Below are positions 8,995 through 17,307 of a stretch of DNA of 23,415 nucleotides, piece by piece; position 1 is the first letter of the stretch; each line of letters begins with the position of its first letter. Location of the stretch: the IMG/VR virus record IMGVR_UViG_3300044911_000947, positions 1 through 23,415 of that record. One strand, written 5' to 3'. The notes under the pieces are model-generated. The model saw only the letters and a list, made by a program, of their open reading frames with translations, did not search any database and was not told the DNA's origin. Origin of the DNA: a virus. Both the position numbers and the translations under genes were made by a program.

Positions 8995-11900
8995 TTATCT
9001 GGTATTTAACATAACTAAAGAGTTTGAGTTAGTAACCACAAACCTATAGTTATTACTATTATCGTATACAGCATCAACTAAGAACCAACGATCTTTCATA
9101 CGTTGAGTTAAAGCTAACCTGGTTTGAGAGATATTAGATGTATCAAAGATATCAACAATATCCTTATTGTTATAAAGTACCCTGTTACCAGGTACTAGTA
9201 CATTCCATAATGTTTTTCTACGCTTAGCAGTTTCAGAACATAGTATGTAGTCTGTATTCTGATAAGTATTACTAACCCTAATTGATTTAAAGAAATCATA
9301 AGGTACTGGTACTGACATAGGATTATATATATCATATATACCTATATCCTGATAAGACTCAGTAACAAATTCAAAGTTAGTTAGTATCTTTTCTTTATCT
9401 GATTCCTGATTAACTATAAAGCTAACCTTACTATCTACAACTGGCTTGTTATAGAACTTACCATATTGACCATAGTCTTGTAAGTAAATATAACCACCAT
9501 CACTATTAGTATTACCAGGGACAGTAAAGATATTTAATCTATCGTTAATGTATAATCTTGGGTAATAAGAATAGAAGGATGTAAAGCCATCTGTGAGTGC
9601 ACTGTAAGCTATAGTAAAGTAATCACCTGTACCAACCTCTTCATTCTTATCAAGCATTGATATTAAGAACTCATTATATCTGTGATCGTATGTACAAACA
9701 AAACCATTATCAGTTATAGGGTTATCAGTTGATTGTATTAAACCATCTAGCTTCCTGTATAAGAAAGCATTAAGTCCTTTGATATCACTTAATGGTTCAG
9801 TACCCTGAGCACTAAACTTAAATATTTTCCTACCCAAGACATCAATGAATACTATTGAATCATCACTTACAGCAAACCCTGATTGATTCTTAGAGCCTAC
9901 AATAGTTGATATATAATCATATCTTTCAAGTACACCACTAGTTCCTAGAACAAGTTCAGAAGTACTGGTAGCGTCTTGTATAAGTTGTTGTGCATTAACC
10001 TGGAATAAACCAAATCCTCTATCTTGGAAATAGAATAACTTATCCTTAAATACAATAAGATTGTTAATAGGCCCATACTTGCTATCCACGTCTTTGTAAG
10101 CTTCAGGTAAGAATGTAGTCCATGAATCAATATCTTCGCTGTTAGTTTTAGTCTCCGACTTATAGGTCCGTGTATCATACTCGTTAATGTTTTGATAGTT
10201 TAATGGTTTAGCAACGTGAACCATATAGTAGGGATTCCAACTAAACAAGTCACAGGTTGTTGCTTCAAATGATTCTACAGTATCAACTGCACCACTACTA
10301 CCTTGACCAAAAGGATCAGAGTAATTAGGTATAGCTGCTGGTAAAATATCTTTACCACGTAGTTCAGTATTAATAGTACTTTCAAGTGGTACACATAAAG
10401 TTATACCACCAGCTTCTCCAATCAATATACTATTATCACCACCTCCAGCACCACTAGGGTCCATAACTGATATTGCACTATCACCAACCCTACGTTTCCA
10501 ATCTGGAAAATCCATGATAGTATCGTAGACTTGTGTGTAAGTATCACCACCAGCTATAAGTAAGTTAGGCATATTAACGCCTGTTACTTTAAAGTAGTTA
10601 GATACTGGTATGTATGTGTTAGTACTACGCTGAGCATATGAACTACCATTGTATTGAGCATTCAATGTTCTATTGTAGTTTACAATATATTTATATAAAG
10701 AACTACCACCTTGAGAAGTCCAACTATCTAAGTCAGCATATCCTCTACCACCGAATGTTGTTGTTAAGAAATCAACTGAGCCATTAAGGTTACCTGAAGT
10801 AGGTTTATTACCACCAAATATAATAGCAGCTCTATTAGAGCCTGTTGAATATCTTGTTACAAATCCTGTATTACTATTGCTTGGTGAGAAATTACCTACT
10901 CTAGCATTAGTATTATAAACTAATAATGTTGATGGGTTATAAGCACCAAATGTTGAACTATGTCCTGCTAGAAATGATTCGTGGACTGGGTATATAGGAC
11001 CATCAGCTGCACTATCCTTAATACAATAAGGAGAATTAGCTGTATCTATATGTGAGTAGTATTTACTTATAATCCAAGCTACATCTTCACATGGTATGTT
11101 ATTACCATCTAAAGCATTACCACAATCTTGCCCATAAACAAAGCTATTTTGATTGGTACCCAAGATACCAACGAAGTCTATTGAATCACCAGTTTGAAAT
11201 CCTGGGAATCCTCTAAAGTCAAAGTCTGGAGATTTAATTGATCCTACATTATGCCATAATAAAGAATCGGACCTAAGGTTAACTGGGTAATAATTACTAC
11301 CACCTAAACCTGTAGCAGAGTCATGTGATAAGTAAAATGCTGTACCACTTATTACTGATGAGTAATCTTTCTGAGCAAAGTTAAATACACCTTGACCAAC
11401 AATATGTTTATCATTATCAGTCCTAGGTACTACTACTATCTGAAACCCAGTAGCTTCAGTTGGTATATTACTTAATGAAAACTTCAAATACATTTGATTT
11501 GTATAAGCTTTCACATTAGTAGAATCATAAGTAGCTAATGGGTATGCTAAGAATCTTTGATGTTTAGCTGTACCATTAGGCATGTACACATGTGGTACAC
11601 GTATATCAGCTATCCATTTAGGGAAGCTAGGATTACCAAGATCATCAAAGAATACAACAGCAAATCTATACATCTCATCACGCTGATAGCCAGCCATTAA
11701 TGGTGCATAGAATGGTGAAACAAAACAATCATAAAAATTACCATTAGTATGATCTCTATCACCTAATGATATAATAGTATTAGTCTTTGTAATTATATTC
11801 CTATAAGGAGCTCCATTATATGATCCTGGTGAAAAGCTATTACCTATTTGTTTCTCATCTGCTAATATAGGAAAGCTAGAAAACTCATAACTAACATTTG

Positions 11901-14061
11901 GTCCTTGACCTCCTAGGTTAGTTAGGGTACTAGCTGATACAGAACCTGGTTTGTATAATAAGTTATTAGTACTTAATGGTGATTGATTACCATAGTCTTG
12001 TATAGCATCAAATGTCTCAGGTACATCATAAGGTGTTACAGCTGAACCATTTATAGCAGTGATCTGCCAAGTATTACCAGACTTAGTTAAAGTGTATGGT
12101 GTACCTTGTGCATCATATAAGGTAGTGGTAGTAGAGTTTAAAGGAAACCTATAAGCTCTTGAATCATAGTCTACATCAAAAGTATTAGTCCTAACATTAG
12201 ATAGGAATAATATATTGTTCTTAGTAGCCATAGCTTTAGCTCTAACAATATTAGTTGAGAAAGCTGTAAGCTCATCTATACTAATTGGGTAATCAGAATC
12301 TTCTTCCCCAGTATGTAGGAAAGTCATTGTAGATCCTGTAATAACATTATCTGAAATTACTTTAATCTCAGGTGCTGTATTCTTAGTACCATAGTAAATG
12401 AAGGCTATCTCAATTCTATCAAAGTTTGTATCTATATTAGATACTTCTAATTGAATAGATTTATCAACAGTTACCCCAGCATCTACAGCATAATAGTCTA
12501 TCCAATTTGTGGTAGACTCATCCTGTACTGTTAATGGTACTAATATTGATGGCATAGAGAACCTAGTCTCTGCACCATTGTTACGCTTTAACCTATATGC
12601 ATACTGATACATCCCTGACTTCAAATTACCGCCTTTAACGATACCTGTTAAGTTTAACACATCAAAGTCAATTGCTGGTGTTAAAAGTAATTGTGAGGGA
12701 GCTAAACTAGCTACATTGGGATCTGCGACATTAATATATCTAGGAGGATTAAAATTATCCGTCCAGTATATCTTTTGAATGTTTTCATTCTCATACCTGG
12801 CTTCAACTCTACCAAGATTTAATATTGGATGTTGTGTACTAAAATTTAACTCACTATTGTATATTAGAGTTAATGTTGAATTTATATTTACATTGGGGTC
12901 AGCAGTTCTATCATAAGTAAACTTCCATATCTGACCATTACTAATTGGATCTACACCACCTGGATCAGGATCTGTACATGAGGTTGTAAATAAATAAATA
13001 TCATCTCTTAATGTAACCCAACCAATTATCTGCGCACTAGCTACACCAGAAATGTAGTTATTAGTAACATTAAAGATTTGACTATACATCCCAGGACCGT
13101 ACAAGTCTACACCAACAATCCAAACTACAGCAGCTGTAGTAGGTGGAGGAGTAATTGAAGTAGGTGTGAAATCTAATCTAATAGTTATATCATTATTAGT
13201 AGGGGTGATAGGTGTTGTTATTGTTCTAACTGAGGCACCAGCTACACCACTATAATCTTGACCACCACTAAGAGCATAAGACATTGGAGTAACCCCACCT
13301 AAATCTAATGATATATAAGCTGTAGTGTTTTGTATAGCCCCAGTCTTGTACTTTAAATTTATAGTGTAATTACCAGTTGGTAATGTCTTAGGTATTGTTT
13401 GTGTAACCTCATGCCATGAAGCAGGACCATTACTTATTTCAGTATTAGCTACCCACTGCATTAGACCCCCTATGTTAACAAATGTAGGGTGATTACTATA
13501 AGCAATACCAGCACCACCACTATCAGTAGCAACCCATGAATTTAAAGTATTAGCACCAGCAACTCTAGGTAATGTTAAGTACTGATTGTAGTTAACTAAA
13601 CCAGTACCACCACTAACAAATGTAAAGCTAGTTATAGATACATTAGTTACAGCAGATGAGGATATATGAATACTATCAGTATAGCTAGTAGCTACAGTAG
13701 TACCAAAGCTTGAGTTTATATGAGAGGTTAATCCAGTTAATAAGTCAGCTAGGGAAGTATAAGTAAATTGATAAGCAGGTAAATTTGTACCATCAATATT
13801 TACTACGATAGAATATATACTACCAAGTGATAAGTGTGATAAGTACTCAGTGTTAATTTCTATCTTAGAAACAGAATTAATATCTGGAATAACTGAATCA
13901 AACTTATTACCACGAATGTTAGTACGTGATAATGTTGTAGCACCATTAGTAGTAACTACACGGAAATTCTCAGAATTATATACTAAGTCTGGTTTTAACA
14001 GAGCCTTAGAAATATCCTGATTCATATTCCCACCTAAATTATTTTTTAATGGTATTAACAT
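8995..14061 (-). CDS. Large muzzle/stabilization-type tail protein, 1688 aa
   Basis: The largest complete gene here. It starts at ATG 14061, sharing a base with the upstream stop (TAATG). The N-terminus carries NNLGGNMNQDISKALL (about 7-22), followed later by IYWTDNFNPPRYINV (431-445) and KDKLFYFQDRGFGLFQVN (about 1330-1355). These hallmarks fit the very large beta-rich tail proteins of crAss-like and Cellulophaga-type phages called stabilization or muzzle proteins, which close the tail tube. The rest is beta-strand rich, possibly propeller- or sandwich-like, with no TM segment. Residues about 170-325 look like an inserted jelly-roll, galactose-binding-type domain (NYTINLKYKT, AYISLDLGG, DITIRLDFT). 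Position after the ring proteins and before the internal proteins fits this role. The fold is inferred from sequence pattern only. Confidence 0.8.
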   Translation of the reverse strand: MLIPLKNNLGGNMNQDISKALLKPDLVYNSENFRVVTTNGATTLSRTNIRGNKFDSVIPDINSVSKIEINTEYLSHLSLGSIYSIVVNIDGTNLPAYQFTYTSLADLLTGLTSHINSSFGTTVATSYTDSIHISSSAVTNVSITSFTFVSGGTGLVNYNQYLTLPRVAGANTLNSWVATDSGGAGIAYSNHPTFVNIGGLMQWVANTEISNGPASWHEVTQTIPKTLPTGNYTINLKYKTGAIQNTTAYISLDLGGVTPMSYALSGGQDYSGVAGASVRTITTPITPTNNDITIRLDFTPTSITPPPTTAAVVWIVGVDLYGPGMYSQIFNVTNNYISGVASAQIIGWVTLRDDIYLFTTSCTDPDPGGVDPISNGQIWKFTYDRTADPNVNINSTLTLIYNSELNFSTQHPILNLGRVEARYENENIQKIYWTDNFNPPRYINVADPNVASLAPSQLLLTPAIDFDVLNLTGIVKGGNLKSGMYQYAYRLKRNNGAETRFSMPSILVPLTVQDESTTNWIDYYAVDAGVTVDKSIQLEVSNIDTNFDRIEIAFIYYGTKNTAPEIKVISDNVITGSTMTFLHTGEEDSDYPISIDELTAFSTNIVRAKAMATKNNILFLSNVRTNTFDVDYDSRAYRFPLNSTTTTLYDAQGTPYTLTKSGNTWQITAINGSAVTPYDVPETFDAIQDYGNQSPLSTNNLLYKPGSVSASTLTNLGGQGPNVSYEFSSFPILADEKQIGNSFSPGSYNGAPYRNIITKTNTIISLGDRDHTNGNFYDCFVSPFYAPLMAGYQRDEMYRFAVVFFDDLGNPSFPKWIADIRVPHVYMPNGTAKHQRFLAYPLATYDSTNVKAYTNQMYLKFSLSNIPTEATGFQIVVVPRTDNDKHIVGQGVFNFAQKDYSSVISGTAFYLSHDSATGLGGSNYYPVNLRSDSLLWHNVGSIKSPDFDFRGFPGFQTGDSIDFVGILGTNQNSFVYGQDCGNALDGNNIPCEDVAWIISKYYSHIDTANSPYCIKDSAADGPIYPVHESFLAGHSSTFGAYNPSTLLVYNTNARVGNFSPSNSNTGFVTRYSTGSNRAAIIFGGNKPTSGNLNGSVDFLTTTFGGRGYADLDSWTSQGGSSLYKYIVNYNRTLNAQYNGSSYAQRSTNTYIPVSNYFKVTGVNMPNLLIAGGDTYTQVYDTIMDFPDWKRRVGDSAISVMDPSGAGGGDNSILIGEAGGITLCVPLESTINTELRGKDILPAAIPNYSDPFGQGSSGAVDTVESFEATTCDLFSWNPYYMVHVAKPLNYQNINEYDTRTYKSETKTNSEDIDSWTTFLPEAYKDVDSKYGPINNLIVFKDKLFYFQDRGFGLFQVNAQQLIQDATSTSELVLGTSGVLERYDYISTIVGSKNQSGFAVSDDSIVFIDVLGRKIFKFSAQGTEPLSDIKGLNAFLYRKLDGLIQSTDNPITDNGFVCTYDHRYNEFLISMLDKNEEVGTGDYFTIAYSALTDGFTSFYSYYPRLYINDRLNIFTVPGNTNSDGGYIYLQDYGQYGKFYNKPVVDSKVSFIVNQESDKEKILTNFEFVTESYQDIGIYDIYNPMSVPVPYDFFKSIRVSNTYQNTDYILCSETAKRRKTLWNVLVPGNRVLYNNKDIVDIFDTSNISQTRLALTQRMKDRWFLVDAVYDNSNNYRFVVTNSNSLVMLNTR

Positions 14062-14870
14062 TAATATCTACCTCTCTGTCCTTGTTTACCTAAATTTCTA
14101 AATGCTGATAGATACTCATCCTTACGGACAACCATCTTCAATGATATATTCTTCATAGTCTCCATCTGATGTTCATCTGGAGTTCTAGCTAAAGCGTAAG
14201 CTGCAGCCATAGCCCAATTACGTTCACGTAATGATACTTTATAAACATCACCACTGATAATACCTTTTCTAAATAATCTCCAGTCTAAGCGCTCTAAAAT
14301 GTATGCTGACACAGCTTGTTTGATTACATACTCATCTGGTACTTTAGGGAAACCCTCATCATCAATAGGGAAAGCCCAGTAAGCCATACAAGCTTTACCA
14401 GACTTAACATTGAATGTAATATGATTATTAGTTATGTTAAATGTGATAGGTTCTAATCCTTGCTTTGTTGGTGGGGTAATAGGTTCAGCTGAAGGCGAGA
14501 ACGCATTACCAAAGTTATCATAGTATGTTTCTATAGCTGAGCTACTAACACTATCCCAACCACAACAAGTACCATCTAACATTTCATGGTAAGTATTAGT
14601 TGAAGGAATAGCTGTAATACCATCTACTGATAATGCTCTTAGCTTATGGAAGTCACTAGGTAATTTAATTTTAAACCCATCAAAGTCCCATGTCTCATCT
14701 TCCTTATGACCGTATATCTTAGACTCATATACTAGCGGGGAAGCTACACCCTCTAAAGCTTCATAGGCCCAGTATGCTAGATCATCAATATTTAAATCAC
14801 GATCGGCACCTGAGTCCCTATATATTTTTAATATTACTTCTTTTAAAGAAGTGTATTTGTATAACTGCAT
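14061..14870 (-). CDS. Putative ring/head-tail adaptor protein, 269 aa
   Basis: The gene is coupled on both sides by TAATG junctions (14870 upstream, 14061 downstream). The N-terminal half is helical (KEVILKIYRDSG, LAYWAYEALEGVASP), followed by LPSDFHKLRALSVDG (about 75-89) and a beta-rich middle. The C-terminal third returns to helices (YVIKQAVSAYILERLDWRLF and later SAFRNLGKQGQRGRY). This arrangement, with a hydrophobic helix near the N-terminus and a pattern reading 'LP.DF..L', resembles tail-tubular/adaptor proteins encoded beside the muzzle gene in crAss-like phages. It probably forms part of the ring stack between portal and tail tip. No catalytic residues are evident, and the precise ring position cannot be decided from sequence alone. 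Confidence 0.65.
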   Translation of the reverse strand: MQLYKYTSLKEVILKIYRDSGADRDLNIDDLAYWAYEALEGVASPLVYESKIYGHKEDETWDFDGFKIKLPSDFHKLRALSVDGITAIPSTNTYHEMLDGTCCGWDSVSSSAIETYYDNFGNAFSPSAEPITPPTKQGLEPITFNITNNHITFNVKSGKACMAYWAFPIDDEGFPKVPDEYVIKQAVSAYILERLDWRLFRKGIISGDVYKVSLRERNWAMAAAYALARTPDEHQMETMKNISLKMVVRKDEYLSAFRNLGKQGQRGRY

Positions 14871-15379
14871 TATTCGAAATAGTCTATAGAATGATTTGTT
14901 TGTAATATATTGGCTAGTTTTCTATGCCAATGTCTAATTGGCTCAAGCCTGTAAGATCTGATATTAGATACATCAGCAAATGCCCAATATAACTTATATC
15001 TAAAATAGTTCCTATGCTCATTTAAATGATATTTAAGCTTACCAGTTTCTCTCCAGTATTTGTAGTCCATCTTAAGTTTTCCCTTAGTCTTAAGTAAGCT
15101 AATAGGCATTTCCTTCTTCTGTACTCTAAGCTCTCCTAGTTTAAATGGGAGTACAACAGTATAAGATTTAAGCAGTATAGCTTCAAACATTAAGGAGTAC
15201 AAACGCATGTTAACAGCTCTAAAAACAGATTTACTAACTGGTTGTACTTCTGAGTTACCTAAATATTTTCCACTTGTCTTAGGGAAATCAAAAAGTTTAA
15301 TATAGTTCTTATACACATCATTTAGTGTGTAGTCTGAAACTACTTTGTTTGGTTTACCTTTCCTACTTAATACTTTCAT
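14870..15379 (-). CDS. Conserved-type small basic protein of the tail block, 169 aa, function unknown
   Basis: The gene is joined by TAATG to both neighbours. The protein is strongly basic and aromatic, with KVLSRKGKP at the N-terminus, a central LPFKLGELRVQKKE (98-111 approx.), KMDYKYWRETGK (about 123-134) and a C-terminal HRNYFRYKLYWAF...RLEPIRHWHRKLA block rich in Arg, His and Tyr. Proteins with a comparable LP..LG.LRV core followed by an Arg/Tyr/His-rich end occur near structural genes in crAss-like phages, as far as I recall, without assigned function. The charge could suit nucleic-acid contact, or packing against DNA in the portal region. Both are inference; no recognised domain or catalytic motif is visible. 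Confidence 0.6.
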   Translation of the reverse strand: MKVLSRKGKPNKVVSDYTLNDVYKNYIKLFDFPKTSGKYLGNSEVQPVSKSVFRAVNMRLYSLMFEAILLKSYTVVLPFKLGELRVQKKEMPISLLKTKGKLKMDYKYWRETGKLKYHLNEHRNYFRYKLYWAFADVSNIRSYRLEPIRHWHRKLANILQTNHSIDYFE

Positions 15380-16071
15380 TACTTAGCCTGTTGCTCCTCT
15401 AAATTATTCTGCGCATTGTTAGTATTATCACTAAGAGGTTTCTGTAAGAACTTAAAGTGAGTATCTATGATTAACCTTTTTAATGTATCTAACATTTGAT
15501 TAGATATAGGATAGGGACTATCAGAAGTGAAGCAAGGAGCATTAGAACAATCATTAAATTGTGCTAGCTCCTTAGGGTCTTCAAATACTCCAGTAATATT
15601 TATATGTTCAATAAATGGGGTATTCATTAAGTATAAATAACCCTCCTTTAAAAAGGCCTTAACAGTATGCTTACCAAACTTATTATAGTTCACATAAGGC
15701 ATAGCTGCTACAGGAAATATTGAATAAGGTATAGAACCTAATTTAGGTGTACTAACCTTAAGTAACATATCCTCTTCAGCAGATTCAATAAACTTAGGTA
15801 CACGTAACTTAGTTTTAACCAAGTAACACCCTGATATAAGTTCAGGGTTCTCAGATGCATCTACTTGCTCAACCTCTACACATGGTAGTGATTGTATTAT
15901 ATTCTCACTTAAGGTTTGACCTTTATCGATCTGCCTACGAATGAGAGTGGCTCTAGTAGAGTGCACCCAGAATTCCAACTGTCTATCGCTGATTGGATCA
16001 TCGTCACTTACTAAAGCCCCTCCTCTTAGTATATTTCTTAAGTCGTATATTATTTGATTTAATGTAGTCAT
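15379..16071 (-). CDS. Putative ring/adaptor structural protein, 230 aa
   Basis: ATG 16071 gives a protein starting with a helical hairpin: LNQIIYDLRNILRGG, then DDDPISDRQLEFWVHSTRATLIRRQIDKG (about 22-50). The pattern '(I/S)DRQ.EFW.H..RA.LIRR' is one I associate with a ring protein encoded just upstream of the muzzle gene in crAss-like phages. The middle is beta-rich (KVSTPKLGSIPYSIFPVAAMPYV), and the C-terminus has another helix (MLDTLKRLIIDTHFKFLQ) and an Asn/Gln-rich tail. The gene ends TAATG-coupled to the next. Its order with the 169- and 269-aa genes and the muzzle-type gene supports a portal-tail connector role. Its start follows a 69-base gap after the phosphoesterase stop that holds no convincing gene. 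Confidence 0.65.
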   Translation of the reverse strand: MTTLNQIIYDLRNILRGGALVSDDDPISDRQLEFWVHSTRATLIRRQIDKGQTLSENIIQSLPCVEVEQVDASENPELISGCYLVKTKLRVPKFIESAEEDMLLKVSTPKLGSIPYSIFPVAAMPYVNYNKFGKHTVKAFLKEGYLYLMNTPFIEHINITGVFEDPKELAQFNDCSNAPCFTSDSPYPISNQMLDTLKRLIIDTHFKFLQKPLSDNTNNAQNNLEEQQAK

Positions 16072-16140
16072 TTATATTTTTATAATAAGGATCTGAAAAA
16101 AGATCATCATCCCATTCAAAGGGATCTCCTATCCAATGAT

Positions 16141-17217
16141 TTATAGTTCCATTGGAACTACTATAGGTAATTTTCCATTTAATACTACTCCGCATGATAC
16201 AATTGATTTTTTACTAAAAGCTTTAGCGTAATCAAAACTGTATTGCGCATCATCAATACCACATCCTACTTGCATTGCGAATATCCGATCTATCTCAGAG
16301 ACGTTCCAGGTGATAGACGCTGTAGTATGTAAGTGCCCACTAACCACAGATAATCTGCGATTTAAAGCTCTATTAAAAGCGGCCCTATCACCTGAAGTCC
16401 CAGTACCATGAGTATAGATAACACCTTGAATCTGGTGTTCGAGATCGAATTTCCAATTAGGTACTTCAAGTACCTCTGCTAATCCTTTGATCCAACGCTT
16501 AGACATACCTGAGGTAAATGCCTTACGTTGAATTATCTGATCGTGGTTTCCTAAGCAAACATGTGCTTCAGGGAATGTATAGTACCAAGACTTTAATTTA
16601 CTGATAGCTAAAGCTAGTTCATCACCAGCTGAATGACCATCAGGATTAGTCTCATGATATGATGAGTAGTTATTATCAACTACATCACCAATATGTACTA
16701 CTGTACCACAATTAAATCTTTCTTGAACTTCTCTGCAGAACTTTAAATACCCTTTCCTTTCAAAAGGTATGTGGGTATCTCCAATGACCAATACGTTATT
16801 CTTATCGCCCGTTAGAAATGGTTCAATCTTCTCTTCCTGCAGATCAACTTTAATAGCATCATTTTGCTCATCAAATACACCCATCTGAAGTAGTTGATTG
16901 AGGAGTTGTAAGTTCAACTCTCTATCCTCTTGAGCATTACCAGTTCTAAACTTAACTACTGGTATTGGTGTATTTGAATCTAATCTTACTTTTACAACTT
17001 TTCTGTTGCTGCTAATAAAGTTATTATAATTTGAACTACCTCTATCTAAGAGTTCTCCTCTTTTAAAGTAGTCCTTTACTTCTTTAATAATATCTCGAAC
17101 ATCTTCGTATGATAAGCTAAATCTATCAGCTAGTTTAGCGTAAGAAGTCTTTAAATGTCCTGGGTGGCTGATTAGCCAATCCCTCAATACTTGTTGTTTT
17201 GTTTCTCTATTTCTCAT
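16141..17217 (-). CDS. Calcineurin-like metallophosphoesterase with N-terminal helix-turn-helix region, 358 aa
   Basis: All signature motifs of the binuclear metallophosphoesterase fold are present in order: GDTH (146-149), GDVVD (177-181), GNHD (223-226), THG (269-271) and GHLH (294-297), so the enzyme is predicted active on a phosphodiester or phosphomonoester. Before it, about residues 22-51 (TSYAKLADRFSLSYEDVRDIIKEV) look like a winged or simple HTH, hinting at DNA binding. Known relatives range from nucleases to protein phosphatases, so the substrate is open. It is the first gene after the promoter at 17238-17269, with a ~20-base A-rich leader and no Shine-Dalgarno sequence, and it heads the structural operon. 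A role in DNA handling, regulation or host interference is possible; nothing here decides. Confidence 0.85.
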   Translation of the reverse strand: MRNRETKQQVLRDWLISHPGHLKTSYAKLADRFSLSYEDVRDIIKEVKDYFKRGELLDRGSSNYNNFISSNRKVVKVRLDSNTPIPVVKFRTGNAQEDRELNLQLLNQLLQMGVFDEQNDAIKVDLQEEKIEPFLTGDKNNVLVIGDTHIPFERKGYLKFCREVQERFNCGTVVHIGDVVDNNYSSYHETNPDGHSAGDELALAISKLKSWYYTFPEAHVCLGNHDQIIQRKAFTSGMSKRWIKGLAEVLEVPNWKFDLEHQIQGVIYTHGTGTSGDRAAFNRALNRRLSVVSGHLHTTASITWNVSEIDRIFAMQVGCGIDDAQYSFDYAKAFSKKSIVSCGVVLNGKLPIVVPMEL

Positions 17218-17237
17218 GGTTTTAATTTTGTTTACTA

Positions 17238-17269
17238 CAAAGATAATAACTAATTATTGAAAATCCAAA
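17238..17269 (-). promoter_or_regulatory. Bacteroidota-type promoter (-33 TTTG, 20-nt spacer, -7 TATCTTTG)
   Basis: On the minus strand TTTG lies at 17269-17266 and TATCTTTG at 17245-17238, with 20 nt between. This matches the Bacteroidota sigma consensus TTG...N19-21...TAnnTTTG exactly at all fixed positions. Transcription would start a few bases after 17238, leaving a leader of roughly 12-16 nt before ATG 17217. It lies in the only sizeable intergenic gap and would drive the phosphoesterase, ring, muzzle and internal-protein genes with the host RNA polymerase. Confidence 0.75.
17245..17258. promoter_or_regulatory. Short dyad in the promoter spacer, possible operator
   Basis: AATAA-CTAA-TTATT is a 5-bp dyad lying between the -33 and -7 boxes. 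The motif CTAATTA inside it (17250-17256) recurs at 17279-17285 within the palindrome CTAATTAG. Such paired sites could bind a repressor or activator. AT-richness makes chance dyads likely, so this is tentative. Confidence 0.25.
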
Positions 17270-17272
17270 TGT

Positions 17273-17307
17273 TTTTTTCTAATTAGTTGATTGTCAGTTA
17301 GAAAAAA
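17273..17307. repeat. 10-bp perfect inverted repeat between lysis and structural operons
   Basis: Plus-strand arms TTTTTTCTAA (17273-17282) and TTAGAAAAAA (17298-17307) are perfect reverse complements with a 15-base loop. The second arm includes the last codons of the spanin-like gene. It sits exactly at the operon boundary, just upstream of the -33 box. On the minus strand the stem is followed by AC rather than a U-tract, so it is not a canonical intrinsic terminator. It may be an atypical terminator or an operator. Confidence 0.45.

Noticed and set aside
9945-10178. 77-aa minus-strand frame inside the 1688-aa gene
   Set aside because: It is entirely contained in another frame of the muzzle-type gene and has no protein-like features.
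16145-16161. Hairpin TAGTTCC-AAT-GGAACTA at the end of the phosphoesterase gene, similar to the one at 4192-4207
   Set aside because: Both arise from codons for Val-Pro-x-Glu type sequences, there is no U-tract after the stem, and two short hairpins in AT-rich DNA are expected by chance.
16004-16195. 63-aa minus-strand frame spanning the gap between phosphoesterase and ring protein genes
   Set aside because: It overlaps the end of one strong gene by 55 bases and the start of the next by 68 bases in another frame, with only 69 unique bases. The peptide has no recognisable feature, so it is most likely a chance frame, though a tiny acidic protein cannot be excluded.
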